Below, piece after piece: positions 21,760-28,661 of a DNA stretch of 35,644 bases. The stretch covers positions 1 to 35,644 of IMG/VR virus record IMGVR_UViG_3300045776_000124; one strand, written 5' to 3'. The stretch comes from a virus. The position numbers and the translations under genes were made by a program. Position 1 is the stretch's first letter. Each line of letters starts with the position of its first letter. The notes beneath the pieces were generated by a model. That model was not told the DNA's origin and searched no databases. It worked only from the letters and a program-made list of their open reading frames with translations.

Positions 21760-21934
21760 GTCTATGCCGGAAACGGGCTGAGTTGACGCTATTATGGCCG
21801 TTTTGACCCCTGCGGAGGGGTCGAAACGGCATATCTGACACCGTTTCATAACACGGCCTAAGACCGCAACAGCCTGTCTCGGCAGGCTGCTTCGGCCCGT
21901 GGCCGACACGGGATTTCAGAGGACACCAAGCACA
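21760..21934 (+). promoter_or_regulatory. Early-gene leader 10 (longer, two strong hairpins)
   Basis: This leader is twice the usual length. It holds the 15-bp hairpin at 21797-21830, then a second hairpin AGCCTG/CAGGCT with loop TCTCGG, then CAGAGGACACCAAGC before ATG 21935. Confidence 0.65.
21797..21830. other. 15-bp hairpin with GCGG loop
   Basis: Arms GCCGTTTTGACCCCT (21797-21811) and AGGGGTCGAAACGGC (21816-21830) pair over all 15 positions with a single T-G pair. No T-tract follows on the plus strand. It may be a processing site, a bidirectional block to transcription or a protein-binding RNA element. Confidence 0.7.
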
Positions 21935-22522
21935 ATGACATCACTGGAACACCGATTGGCAGTGCCGCTGCCGAAGCGGATGCACACGCTCGCGCGCGAT
22001 GCCAGGGGCTATCCGATTCCCTTCATCGTTCTGACCGACCGCAAGGGCAATCCGCAGTTCACCATCAACCACGGCGACCGGCTGCATGACTGCCGCAGCA
22101 AGCGCCTGTGCTCCATCTGCGGCAAGCGCATCGACGGGCTATTCTGGTTCGTCGGCGGCTCGCGCTGCTTCGTGCATGAGCATGGCGCCTTCGTCGATCC
22201 GCCCATGCATCGCGAGTGCGGCAGCTACGCCTTGCAGGTCTGCCCGTTTCTCGCCGCGCCGGGCTATCTCAAGCGCATCGACGACGCCAAGCTGCCTGAG
22301 AACGGTTTGCCCGAGGGCATGGCGCTGCTGCGCACCGAGGGCATGCCGTCCGCGCAGCCCGAGCGCTTCGGCTTCGGCGGCGCAATCAGCTACCGGACGA
22401 TCAATCCAAGGCCCGGCGAAACGCTCTCCGTGGTTGACCGCTGGACATACGTCGAGTGGTGGCGTTTCGGAGAGCAGGTCAATGCGCCGGATGCGGCGCT
22501 GATGCGGGAACTGACGGCATGA
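21935..22522 (+). CDS. Unknown zinc-binding phage protein of 195 residues
   Basis: The protein begins MTSLEHRLAVPLPKRMHTLA. Residues 53-100 have a zinc-finger pattern: C53, CSIC (59-62), FVGGSRCFVHEHGAFVDPPMH, then C95. The rest includes PGYLKRIDDAK and a C-terminal VDRWTYVEWWRFGEQV. The combination is seen in many uncharacterised phage proteins. It follows leader 10. Function is unknown. Confidence 0.8.
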   Translation: MTSLEHRLAVPLPKRMHTLARDARGYPIPFIVLTDRKGNPQFTINHGDRLHDCRSKRLCSICGKRIDGLFWFVGGSRCFVHEHGAFVDPPMHRECGSYALQVCPFLAAPGYLKRIDDAKLPENGLPEGMALLRTEGMPSAQPERFGFGGAISYRTINPRPGETLSVVDRWTYVEWWRFGEQVNAPDAALMRELTA

Positions 22523-22534
22523 CGGAGCCGACGA

Positions 22535-22831
22535 TCACGGCGTCAAATACGTCGCGTCCGGCCAGACGCTTTCGATGAACGAAACGAAGTTGCTGTTGGC
22601 GGTGGCGAAGAACGCCGCGATCTGCGTCGGGCCGACCGGCAGATCGATCGCGCCCAGCGGCTCGTACTGGCCGCTGTAGGCATCCGCCTGCGAGGTCCAG
22701 CCGGAGACGGTGATCAGCATGCTCGGGTTCGGCGCGACCGGGTTGGAGCCGAGTGTGATGGCGATCTTGCTGATCTGCCAGAACGTCGCGGTGCCGAACG
22801 GCGTCGTCTGGTTATGCGCAAAGCCTGGCAT
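22535..22831 (-). CDS. Unknown 98-residue protein on the opposite strand within the early block
   Basis: This minus-strand frame has protein-like composition, rich in Thr, Pro, Ala and aromatic residues and poor in Arg, unlike chance antisense frames in this GC-rich DNA. It starts MPGFAHNQTTPFGTATFWQI and ends SFIESVWPDATYLTP. No plus-strand gene overlaps it. It resembles small beta-rich phage virion proteins in composition, and could be a late gene moved here. No clear ribosome site was seen, so the start is moderately sure. Confidence 0.6.
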   Translation of the reverse strand: MPGFAHNQTTPFGTATFWQISKIAITLGSNPVAPNPSMLITVSGWTSQADAYSGQYEPLGAIDLPVGPTQIAAFFATANSNFVSFIESVWPDATYLTP

Positions 22832-22842
22832 GGCGACTGATC

Positions 22843-22920
22843 CTTGGACGCGGCCGGCGGCACAATGTCGCCGGCTCCGCCTCGGGATTAGGCCCCGGGG
22901 ATTTCAGAGGACACCAAAAA
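22843..22920 (+). promoter_or_regulatory. Early-gene leader 11
   Basis: Hairpin 1 pairs GCCGGCG with CGCCGGC around CACAATGT. A CCCCGGGG self-complementary element follows, and the tail GGGATTTCAGAGGACACC matches leader 10. ATG 22921 follows. Confidence 0.7.
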
Positions 22921-23307
22921 ATGGGTACAACCAACGGTAAGACAAAAAGTCAAACCAATCACCGGCAGGATCGGGCGATCATCGCGACGCGCGGCAACGC
23001 CACCCGGCTCGGCGCGATCCTGCTCGCCGCACTCGGCCGCGCCGAAGCGGACGATCAGCCGCGCTTTGTCGGCCGGGCGTCGGTTACGTCGGGCGGCTTT
23101 GTCATGTGCGACTACGTGGGGATAGACGGCCAAAGCCATCCCGGCGCGTTCGTCGGCGATGTCGTCGATCCGTTGCGGTTCGATGATTTCCTCGCCGCGA
23201 TGGAGTGTTGGAAGATGCCGAGCCGGGTGCGTCCGCTGCGCCCGGACGGCAAGCCCAACCGGCCGCTGACCGTCTATACGATCACCTTCGAGACGGTGGC
23301 GGAGTGA
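22921..23307 (+). CDS. Unknown early protein of 128 residues
   Basis: The protein begins MGTTNGKTKSQTNHRQDRAI and follows leader 11. The N-terminal 45 residues are polar and helical; from about 48 it becomes beta-rich (FVGRASVTSGGFVMCDYVGI, FDDFLAAMECW, then LTVYTITFETVAE). Two single Cys residues do not form a motif. The stop overlaps the next ATG. No family was recognised. Confidence 0.76.
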   Translation: MGTTNGKTKSQTNHRQDRAIIATRGNATRLGAILLAALGRAEADDQPRFVGRASVTSGGFVMCDYVGIDGQSHPGAFVGDVVDPLRFDDFLAAMECWKMPSRVRPLRPDGKPNRPLTVYTITFETVAE

Positions 23308-23555
23308 TGGGCGAGATCGCGGAGGCCGTGCTGAACGGCGACATGTGCGATGAGTGCTTCGAGTGCTTCGAGGAGGCCGGAGAGGGCTTTCCCCGGACCT
23401 GTGCCGCGTGTCAGGCGGCGGCGAGACAGGCAATTGCCGGGTTCGGCCAGCCGGTGCGCAAGATCAAGGTCAAACCGAAGGTCAAACGCGACGGCGACGG
23501 GGTTCCGGTGAAGCCGTCGAGACACGGCAGCGGCAAGAAGGGAAGGCGCGGATGA
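23307..23555 (+). CDS. Small zinc-finger protein with basic tail
   Basis: This 82-residue protein begins MGEIAEAVLNGDMCDECFEC. The cluster C14, C17, C20, then RTCAAC (C32, C35) is a compact zinc-binding pattern common in small phage proteins, and the C-terminal third is strongly basic (KIKVKPKVKRDGDG, RHGSGKKGRRG), suggesting DNA or RNA binding. ATG 23307 overlaps the previous stop and the TGA overlaps the next ATG. Function is unknown. Confidence 0.8.
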   Translation: MGEIAEAVLNGDMCDECFECFEEAGEGFPRTCAACQAAARQAIAGFGQPVRKIKVKPKVKRDGDGVPVKPSRHGSGKKGRRG

Positions 23556-23706
23556 CGGACGATGAAACGCCGACCGGCCGCTGCTGATCGACGACGACGC
23601 CTATCACAACCCGGCCTTTCCGGTGCGTGACTGCGACTACTGCGGCAAGCCGTATCGCGGCCCGGCGGTCTATTGCCGGCTGGCGTGCGCGCTGGCCGAC
23701 GCCTGA
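23552..23706 (+). pseudogene. Frameshifted small zinc-finger gene
   Basis: ATG 23552 overlaps the previous stop as ATGA but the frame ends after 11 codons (TGA 23585-23587). In the -1 frame the DNA continues with LLIDDDAYHNPAFPVRDCDY and CGKPYRGPAVYCRLAC, a clear CxxC...CxxxC zinc motif, to TGA 23704-23706, without its own ATG. One base gained or lost near 23565-23585 would join the two parts into a protein of about 51 residues. It is either a disrupted gene, a sequencing error, or a programmed frameshift. Confidence 0.6.
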
Positions 23707-23776
23707 CGACGCCGGCGGCGGGGTAGCAACCCCCCGCCGCCGGGCTTTCCATGCAACAAAGTATCGAGGACACCGC
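23707..23776 (+). promoter_or_regulatory. Early-gene leader 12
   Basis: A very strong hairpin pairs CGGCGGCGGGG with CCCCGCCGCCG around a TAGCAAC loop and is followed by GGCTTT, so it could terminate transcription. CGAGGACACCGC then precedes ATG 23777. Confidence 0.7.
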
Positions 23777-23851
23777 ATGACTACCACCGATAACCAGGCA
23801 ACAACAATCTCCATCGACCTCAGCGCCGCCAGCCGGCGGTGTGGATCATAG
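23777..23851 (+). pseudogene. 5' part of a small gene split by the IS element
   Basis: ATG 23777 follows leader 12. The frame reads MTTTDNQATTISIDLSAASR and then meets IS DNA and a TAG at 23849-23851. The likely continuation is at 25494-25604, beyond the IS. Confidence 0.65.
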
Positions 23852-23867
23852 GGTGCTCCGCGAGAAA

Positions 23868-23887
23868 CTGCCTGCTTTAGCTGGCAG
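23868..23887 (+). repeat. Left-end hairpin of the IS element
   Basis: CTGCC (23868-23872) pairs with GGCAG (23883-23887) around a loop containing CTTTAG; inner GCT/AGC bases can extend the pairing. It is the expected recognition structure for the Y1 transposase at the left end. Confidence 0.6.
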
Positions 23888-23938
23888 AGGGATAGCGCAG
23901 GTATTGACTATATATCCGTCGCACACATATTGTGCGCC

Positions 23939-24343
23939 ATGGCCGCCGTTCAACGATACGCAACCAACGCCGGAGCGATATTTTCGCTGAAATACCATCT
24001 TGTCTGGTGTCCGAAGTATCGGCGGAAGGTGCTGATCCCGCCTATCGACAATCGGTTCAAGGAACTGATCGGCGAGGTTGCAGCCGAGCACGGAATGACA
24101 GTCCACACCATGGAAGTGATGCCTGACCACGTGCACCTGTTCGTCGAAGCTGATCCGACCTTGTCCGTCGCCGAGATCGTCAACCGATTTAAGGGACGCA
24201 CCAGTCGGGTGCTGCGTCTGGAATTCGTCGCGCTTCGCAGGCGTCTGCCGACACTGTGGAGCCGTAGCTACTATGCTGGTTCCGTTGGCGCAGTCTCCGA
24301 AGCTGTCGTTCGACGCTACATCGAAGCGCAGAAGGGCGTCTGA
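23939..24343 (+). CDS. tnpA: IS200/IS605 Y1 (HUH) transposase
   Basis: This 134-residue protein is a single-strand transposase. It has the family opening (FSLKYHLVWCPKYRRKVL), the HUH metal-binding motif within MPDHVHLFVEA (His109-type pair at about residues 63-65) and a C-terminal catalytic Tyr in VRRYIEAQKG. Length is normal. ATG 23939 was chosen as the natural start; TTG 23930 is possible but needless. TnpA cuts and joins single-stranded hairpin ends, probably during replication. All key residues are present, so it is likely active. Confidence 0.95.
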   Translation: MAAVQRYATNAGAIFSLKYHLVWCPKYRRKVLIPPIDNRFKELIGEVAAEHGMTVHTMEVMPDHVHLFVEADPTLSVAEIVNRFKGRTSRVLRLEFVALRRRLPTLWSRSYYAGSVGAVSEAVVRRYIEAQKGV

Positions 24344-24346
24344 CCG

Positions 24347-25480
24347 ATGAAGCTGGTCGCAACCGTCCGCCTGCTGCCTGATGCCGCACAAGCCGCCCTG
24401 TTGCGCGAGACGCTGGAGCGATGCAACGCGGCGTGCTCGTGGCTGGCGGCCCTCGCCGACGAGAAGGGCGTCAAGCGGCAGTATGACCTGCACCACCTTG
24501 CCTATGCCGAAATCCGCACGCACTTCGGACTTACCGCGCAAGCTGCGGTGCGGTGCATCGGCAAGGTTGCCGACAGTCTGAAGGCCGGCGATGATGATGC
24601 AGTGCGGTCCTTCCGACCGCTCGCCGCTCAACCGTTCGACGAACGGATATTCCGTTTTCTGCCTGATCAGGATGCCGTCTCGATCTGGACGCTCGCCGGC
24701 AGGCAGCGCATCGGGTTCGTCTGTGGAGACCACCAGCGCGCCTTGCTGGCCAGCGCGAAGGGCCAGGTCGATCTGATGTTCGTGCGCGGCAAATGGCTTC
24801 TGGCCGCGACATGTGACGTAGCTGAAGCGCCCAAGATCGCGCCGTCCGATGTGATCGGCGTAGACCTCGGCGTGGTCTACCTTGCCGTAGACAACAGCGG
24901 CAAGAGCTACAGCGGCGCTGCGGTCGAAAAGGTCCGTCGCCGTCAGCATTCCCGTCGCCGGGCACTTCAGAAACTTGGCACGCGATCCGCCAAGCGCGCC
25001 CTCCGTCGAGCATCGCGGAAGCAATCCCGCTTCCAGCGCCACGCCAACCACTGCATTTCCAAAGCAATCGTAGCCGATGCCGAACGCGGCCGGTCCGCTA
25101 TTGCCCTCGAAGACCTCGAAGGCATACGCGACCGGGTCAAGGCTTCCAGGCGCCAGCGGGCACGATTGCACAACTGGGGTTTCTTCGAACTTCGCAACCT
25201 GATCGACTACAAGGCTGCGCGCGAAGGCATCCCGGTGCTGCTGGTCGATCCGCGCAACACAAGCAGACAGTGCTCGTGCTGCGGTTCGATCGATAAGAAG
25301 AACCGTCCCAACCGGGACGACTTCAGATGTGTGTCCTGCGGCTTCGCTGCGCCGGCAGACCACAACGCGGCGGTCAACATCCGGCAACGGGGTTTGGTCG
25401 CCAGTGGCATAGTAGTGGCGCCACAGGTGGCGACGCGGCATTCTCGCTGCGTTAGCTACGAAGAAAGCCGTCTTCTTTAG
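24347..25480 (+). CDS. tnpB: TnpB RNA-guided nuclease of the IS605 group
   Basis: This 377-residue protein begins MKLVATVRLLPDAAQAALLR, typical of TnpB. The RuvC triad is visible: Asp in GVDLGVVYLAV, Glu in ALEDLEGI and Asp in PADHNAAVNI. A zinc finger sits between the last two (CSCC and CVSC). TnpB is known to cut DNA guided by an omega RNA copied from the element's right end, which helps keep the element in place. The 3' end of the gene runs into the right-end hairpin, as expected for the RNA source. Nothing is truncated. Confidence 0.95.
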   Translation: MKLVATVRLLPDAAQAALLRETLERCNAACSWLAALADEKGVKRQYDLHHLAYAEIRTHFGLTAQAAVRCIGKVADSLKAGDDDAVRSFRPLAAQPFDERIFRFLPDQDAVSIWTLAGRQRIGFVCGDHQRALLASAKGQVDLMFVRGKWLLAATCDVAEAPKIAPSDVIGVDLGVVYLAVDNSGKSYSGAAVEKVRRRQHSRRRALQKLGTRSAKRALRRASRKQSRFQRHANHCISKAIVADAERGRSAIALEDLEGIRDRVKASRRQRARLHNWGFFELRNLIDYKAAREGIPVLLVDPRNTSRQCSCCGSIDKKNRPNRDDFRCVSCGFAAPADHNAAVNIRQRGLVASGIVVAPQVATRHSRCVSYEESRLL

Positions 25481-25487
25481 ATGACGG
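25468..25487 (+). repeat. Right-end hairpin of the IS element
   Basis: CCGTC (25468-25472) pairs with GACGG (25483-25487) around a loop containing CTTTAG. It overlaps the tnpB stop codon (TAG 25478-25480) and probably marks the guide end of the omega RNA. Confidence 0.6.
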
Positions 25488-25493
25488 TCCATT

Positions 25494-25604
25494 ACTCTGC
25501 GCGCCCGGGTGCTGCGGCGGTTTCCCGGGCTGATGCTGCGGGCGCTGGACATCGACATCGAGGCGGTTGAGATCACTGAGTTCACCGATCCTCGCGAGCC
25601 TTGA
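25494..25604 (+). pseudogene. 3' part of the gene split by the IS element
   Basis: After the IS, one frame reads TLRARVLRRFPGLMLRALDI, then DIEAVEITEFTDPREP, to TGA 25602-25604. It has no start or leader and joins naturally to the fragment at 23777. The original protein was probably about 60 residues. Its function is unknown. Confidence 0.6.
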
Positions 25605-25788
25605 AATGCGTGCCGGCCGGGCGGATGCGCCGCCCGCCTTGCAGCGCGATGAGATCAGCGATGGCCTCGGCCTCGGTTGACCCCCAGCCGATCGGCTGGC
25701 CGATCGCATAATTGTCTGGATCGAGGGCACACCAGTCGTAGCCGCGGATCGGAATCGGCGCGGGATCGAACTTGGTCACGATCTTCAT
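25582..25788 (-). CDS. Small unknown phage protein
   Basis: This 68-residue protein starts MKIVTKFDPAPIPIRGYDWC at ATG 25788-25786; an upstream extension to 25908 is basic, of poor composition and crosses the divergent leader, so it was left out. The pattern DNYAIGQPIGWGSTEAEAIA followed by a short helix is common in small phage proteins of unknown role. It converges on and overlaps the remains of the IS-split gene. Confidence 0.75.
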   Translation of the reverse strand: MKIVTKFDPAPIPIRGYDWCALDPDNYAIGQPIGWGSTEAEAIADLIALQGGRRIRPAGTHFKAREDR

Positions 25789-25860
25789 GGAAGGAAACCG
25801 GCGACACGGCTGGCGTGGCCGCGCCGCCGGCTTTCCAAGGAGAACCGAGGACACCACATC
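25789..25860 (+). promoter_or_regulatory. Orphan early-gene leader 13
   Basis: CCGGCG (25798-25803) can pair with CGCCGG (25825-25830), and AAGGAGAACCGAGGACACCACATC follows as in the other leaders. There is no ATG at the expected place (ATC instead) and minus-strand genes occupy the next 300 bases. It is probably the remnant of a lost cassette. Confidence 0.5.
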
Positions 25861-25914
25861 CGTCTGCTCACCGAGGCGCAACATAGGGGCGCAGATCGGC
25901 GCTGCCAAGCGCGG

Positions 25915-26103
25915 CTATGTGTCATTACCGTCAACTTGCTTCACCGCCGCGATCTGCGCGGCGAAATTGCGCGCCGCCGCCTCGCTCGGAAAGTCTGCGC
26001 AAAAGCCGTTGAGGACGATCCGCCAGACCGGCTCGGCGGCCTCGGCGAAGCCCGACGACCAGTCCTCCATGTCGACCCGCTCGACGACGATGGGCGTTCT
26101 CAT
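25915..26103 (-). CDS. Small unknown protein ending the replication operon
   Basis: This 62-residue protein starts MRTPIVVERVDMEDWSSGFA. The ATG (26103-26101) overlaps the preceding TGA as ATGA. The layout (N-terminal strand, acidic loop, VWRIVLNGFCADFPSEAAAR strand-helix) suggests a compact alpha/beta domain. Function is unknown. Confidence 0.72.
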   Translation of the reverse strand: MRTPIVVERVDMEDWSSGFAEAAEPVWRIVLNGFCADFPSEAAARNFAAQIAAVKQVDGNDT

Positions 26104-26363
26104 CCGGTTGCGCTCCTGCGTTTGCGGGGCTTCTCGCCGCGCCACGGCCAGCGCTCGGCGGCGTGCGGCAGGCAGAGGTTGATATCGGCGACGGCGGCGG
26201 TGATCAGCCTGACGTTGCGGCGGGTGGACTCGCTCGTCGCCGCGATGCTGTCGGCATACTCGGCGTCGCTGCCCGGGCAGACGACGTTCGCCGGCCCGCC
26301 GCAGATCGCGCAGCGGCGGGCGGCAAACGCGGCGGCCAGGACCGCGTGCCCGGAATGGGTCAT
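26100..26363 (-). CDS. Small protein with a CxxC motif
   Basis: This 87-residue protein starts MTHSGHAVLAAAFAARRCAI. CAIC (residues 18-21), a later Cys at 29 and a C-terminal CLPHAAERW could together bind zinc. The middle is helical. Its ATG overlaps the upstream TGA and its own TGA overlaps the next ATG, so it is translationally coupled in the five-gene operon. Function is unknown. Confidence 0.74.
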   Translation of the reverse strand: MTHSGHAVLAAAFAARRCAICGGPANVVCPGSDAEYADSIAATSESTRRNVRLITAAVADINLCLPHAAERWPWRGEKPRKRRSATG

Positions 26364-27301
26364 TCATCCGGCCACGTCAGGGGTGCGAGCGGCGGGTCGA
26401 TCAGATCGGCGTCGTCGGTCCAGAGCGGATGGTGTGCGCGCGTCGCGGTCGCGTGCTCCAGTTCGCGTTCGCGCTCGGCTTCGGCGGCGGCCTGCGCCCG
26501 TTCCTCGGCGACCAGCGCTGCGACCGCGCGCGCCGACTGCACCGCCGGGTTGGCGTCGCGTATCGCGGCGAGGCGTTCGGGCGACAGCGCGCCGAGCGGC
26601 CGTGCGGGGGGTGTGGACTCTTGCGGCGGAGCGCTGTCCCGCGTTGCCAGCACCGCCGGTGCGACCGTCGAGGGCTGCGTCGCGAGCCGCTGTTCGTCGT
26701 GATCCCTGGCCCGCTCGGCGGCAACCGTCAGTTCCGGGTGCAGCGCGCGTTGCAGCGCCGGGGCGACCGGCGGCATCGCCGCGCGTTCCTCGGCCGTCAT
26801 CGGCGGCTGGCCGTCGTACCATCGCTGCCGAACGGCCATATCGGCGGCCTGCATGTCGAAGTTGATCAGCCAGCGATAGGCGCGGTTGACGTGCGCGCGG
26901 AGCACGGCGAGACGGCCGAGCAGATCGCGCTCGCTGGCCCCTTTCGCACGCGCGGCGAGCCAGACGCGCACGTTGCAGCGTTCCTCCGCCGACAGGCCCG
27001 ACGCATCGAGTTCGGGCGGGTCGATGTCGGATGCCGCCTTCGGCAGATGCGTCTCGGCCCACAGTTCCAGCGCGCGGCGGAATTTCGCCAGCGAAGGCAC
27101 GCCGGACCATTTGTGTTCGATGGACAGGATTGTTGCCAACGCGCCGGGATCGGCGAACACGGCCTCGGGGATGTGCCGGCATGACGGCAGAAACGCCAGT
27201 ATGGCGTTGGTGGCGTCGGCCGGCTGCATCGGCGAGACGCACTTCGCCAGCGCAGCGACGAACATGCGCTGATCGATCGACGGCTCCCAGCTTTCGCTCA
27301 T
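26360..27301 (-). CDS. Helical protein next to the replication initiator (possible helicase loader)
   Basis: This 313-residue protein begins MSESWEPSIDQRMFVAALAK. It is mostly helical. The first 90 residues (ATNAILAFLPSCRHIPEAVF to FRRALELWAET) form a compact alpha domain, and from about 200 on it is an Ala/Glu/Arg-rich tail. It is coupled by a 4-base overlap to the DUF1376-type gene. Phages often place a helicase loader or similar replication partner there, so that role is possible, but I see no defining motif or Walker box. Confidence 0.75.
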   Translation of the reverse strand: MSESWEPSIDQRMFVAALAKCVSPMQPADATNAILAFLPSCRHIPEAVFADPGALATILSIEHKWSGVPSLAKFRRALELWAETHLPKAASDIDPPELDASGLSAEERCNVRVWLAARAKGASERDLLGRLAVLRAHVNRAYRWLINFDMQAADMAVRQRWYDGQPPMTAEERAAMPPVAPALQRALHPELTVAAERARDHDEQRLATQPSTVAPAVLATRDSAPPQESTPPARPLGALSPERLAAIRDANPAVQSARAVAALVAEERAQAAAEAERERELEHATATRAHHPLWTDDADLIDPPLAPLTWPDE

Positions 27302-28323
27302 GACCGGCCTCCCGCGACGGCGAGCAGCATGGGCTGCTGCGCCGGCGGCGCTTGCCGGGCGCGGTGCTCGGCGATCATCTGCGGGGTCAGGCCGGCCGCC
27401 GCGAGCGCTTCGTCGATCACCTCGTCAGGCTCATCGCGCCAGCAGCCCGCGTGCAGCCACGTCGCCGGATGCTTGACGAACTTCGGACGCGGATCGAACG
27501 CCTGACGCGCCAGCCCGGCCATGATCTCGTCGGCCGGCACACCCTCACGCATGCGCTGGAAGAATGCCGCACGAGCAAGGTCGGGCGCTTTCTTGCGCGG
27601 GTAGGCGGCATAGAACGCCTTGAACGCGATTTCCCATTCGACGCGAACCGGACCGGCGCACGCGCGCGCTTTTTTCGGCGCGCGCACTGTTTGTGTCAGA
27701 TTCAGTTTCTGATTTTGATTCTCAGGTGTTGATACCAGACTCCTCCCTCTATCCTCTTTCTTACTTTCTTTTCTGAGTCCTGAGTCCGCTAGGGCGGGGG
27801 TGTTGATTTCATTGATTTTTGTCTCGAATATCTCGGAATTATCGGGTCGATAAATCGAAGATAATTCCGATACGGGCGCTGCACGATCAGAATCGGCGGG
27901 GGTTGAGTCTGATCCTTCAGCTAAGTCATTGATAGACCACAGATCATCTGAATTTATCGGGTCGATAATCGCACGGGTGCGCGCTTTGTTCGTGCCGCCG
28001 CGACTCCCCGCACGGCGGGCCGCATCGAGTCGCTTGGCGCTCTCATGCGTCTCGTAGCTCACCCGCGAGTTCATCAGTTTGCCGTCCGGCGTGAGTTGCA
28101 GCTTGCCAGCCGCGATCAGCGCCGGGCGCAACACCTGGGTCCATTTGCGCTGCGAGCACCCGCACATGCGAGCGATCCATTGCGGATCATCGGGGATCGG
28201 GCCGCCGCGCTCGTACATCAGATCCAGCGCGACGCTGTACGCACCCTTTTCCTCCAGCGACAGCGCCGCCGTGCTGTGCAGAAAGTCCGCCGGATAGCGC
28301 TTGTACCAGGATGTGCCGCTCAC
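27298..28323 (-). CDS. DUF1376/YdaU-type replication protein
   Basis: This protein has 341 residues from GTG 28323-28321, chosen because it gives the family N-terminus (SWYKRYPADFLHSTAALSLE) and a 4-base overlap (GTGA) with the upstream gene. Residues 3-75 are the DUF1376 domain (EEKGAYSVALDLMYERGGPI, PDDPQWIARMCGCSQRKW). A low-complexity Ser/Thr/Asp-rich linker spans about 125-220. The C-terminal domain (EIAFKAFYAAYPRKKAPDLA, KHPATWLHAGCWRDE) matches the replication-initiator tail of phage O-like proteins. It probably binds the origin. The linker DNA (27690-27960) is much more AT-rich than its surroundings. Confidence 0.88.
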   Translation of the reverse strand: MSGTSWYKRYPADFLHSTAALSLEEKGAYSVALDLMYERGGPIPDDPQWIARMCGCSQRKWTQVLRPALIAAGKLQLTPDGKLMNSRVSYETHESAKRLDAARRAGSRGGTNKARTRAIIDPINSDDLWSINDLAEGSDSTPADSDRAAPVSELSSIYRPDNSEIFETKINEINTPALADSGLRKESKKEDRGRSLVSTPENQNQKLNLTQTVRAPKKARACAGPVRVEWEIAFKAFYAAYPRKKAPDLARAAFFQRMREGVPADEIMAGLARQAFDPRPKFVKHPATWLHAGCWRDEPDEVIDEALAAAGLTPQMIAEHRARQAPPAQQPMLLAVAGGRS

Positions 28324-28661
28324 AGGATATCCTCCTGCTTGAGCAGCGCGGTTCGCTCCGGCGTTATCAGCATCGACGGGCGCCACAATCCGTCCTTCGT
28401 CTCGACCAGCCCCTTTGCGAGCAGAGAGTCGAGCACCGCGCGCATACGCCAGCGCGGCCATCCTACCCCTGACAGTTCAGCCGCCGATCTGTGCATAACC
28501 GCATCAACCGCGATCGACAGCAGTAGCGTGATCTCATCGACCGTCATCGCTTGAGCGGCAATCTCAAGGACGATCCACGACATGACGGACCAACTAAGGT
28601 CTTTCATCAGATCGACATCGTCGGGATCGCCGAGCACGAACGGGAAATCATCGGCGCTCAT
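28320..28661 (-). CDS. Winged-helix protein of the replication operon
   Basis: This protein has 113 residues from ATG 28661-28659 (MSADDFPFVLGDPDDVDLMK); a longer start at 28760 adds 33 poorly phage-like residues. Residues 25-110 look like a winged helix: AQAMTVDEITLLLSIAVDAV, RWRMRAVLDSLLAKGLVETK, then DGLWRPSML. It is first in the coupled chain and could be a regulator or a part of origin binding. The operator-like site at 28864-28880 lies about 200 bases upstream. Confidence 0.75.
   Translation of the reverse strand: MSADDFPFVLGDPDDVDLMKDLSWSVMSWIVLEIAAQAMTVDEITLLLSIAVDAVMHRSAAELSGVGWPRWRMRAVLDSLLAKGLVETKDGLWRPSMLITPERTALLKQEDIL

Larger units (their letters stand above)
23846..25492 (+). 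mobile_element. IS200/IS605-family element with tnpA and tnpB
   Basis: The element encodes a Y1 transposase and TnpB in tandem, the IS605-group layout. The left end has a subterminal hairpin at 23868-23887 (CTGCC/GGCAG) and the right end one at 25468-25487 (CCGTC/GACGG). Both loops contain CTTTAG, and both hairpins are preceded by AAA-rich guide-like bases. No target duplication is expected in this family. Exact ends are estimated from where the host gene frame breaks and resumes; I place them within a few bases of 23846 and 25492. Confidence 0.85.

Noticed and set aside
23846-25585. Minus-strand frame of 579 codons over the IS element
   Set aside because: Antisense to intact tnpA and tnpB genes, no motif.
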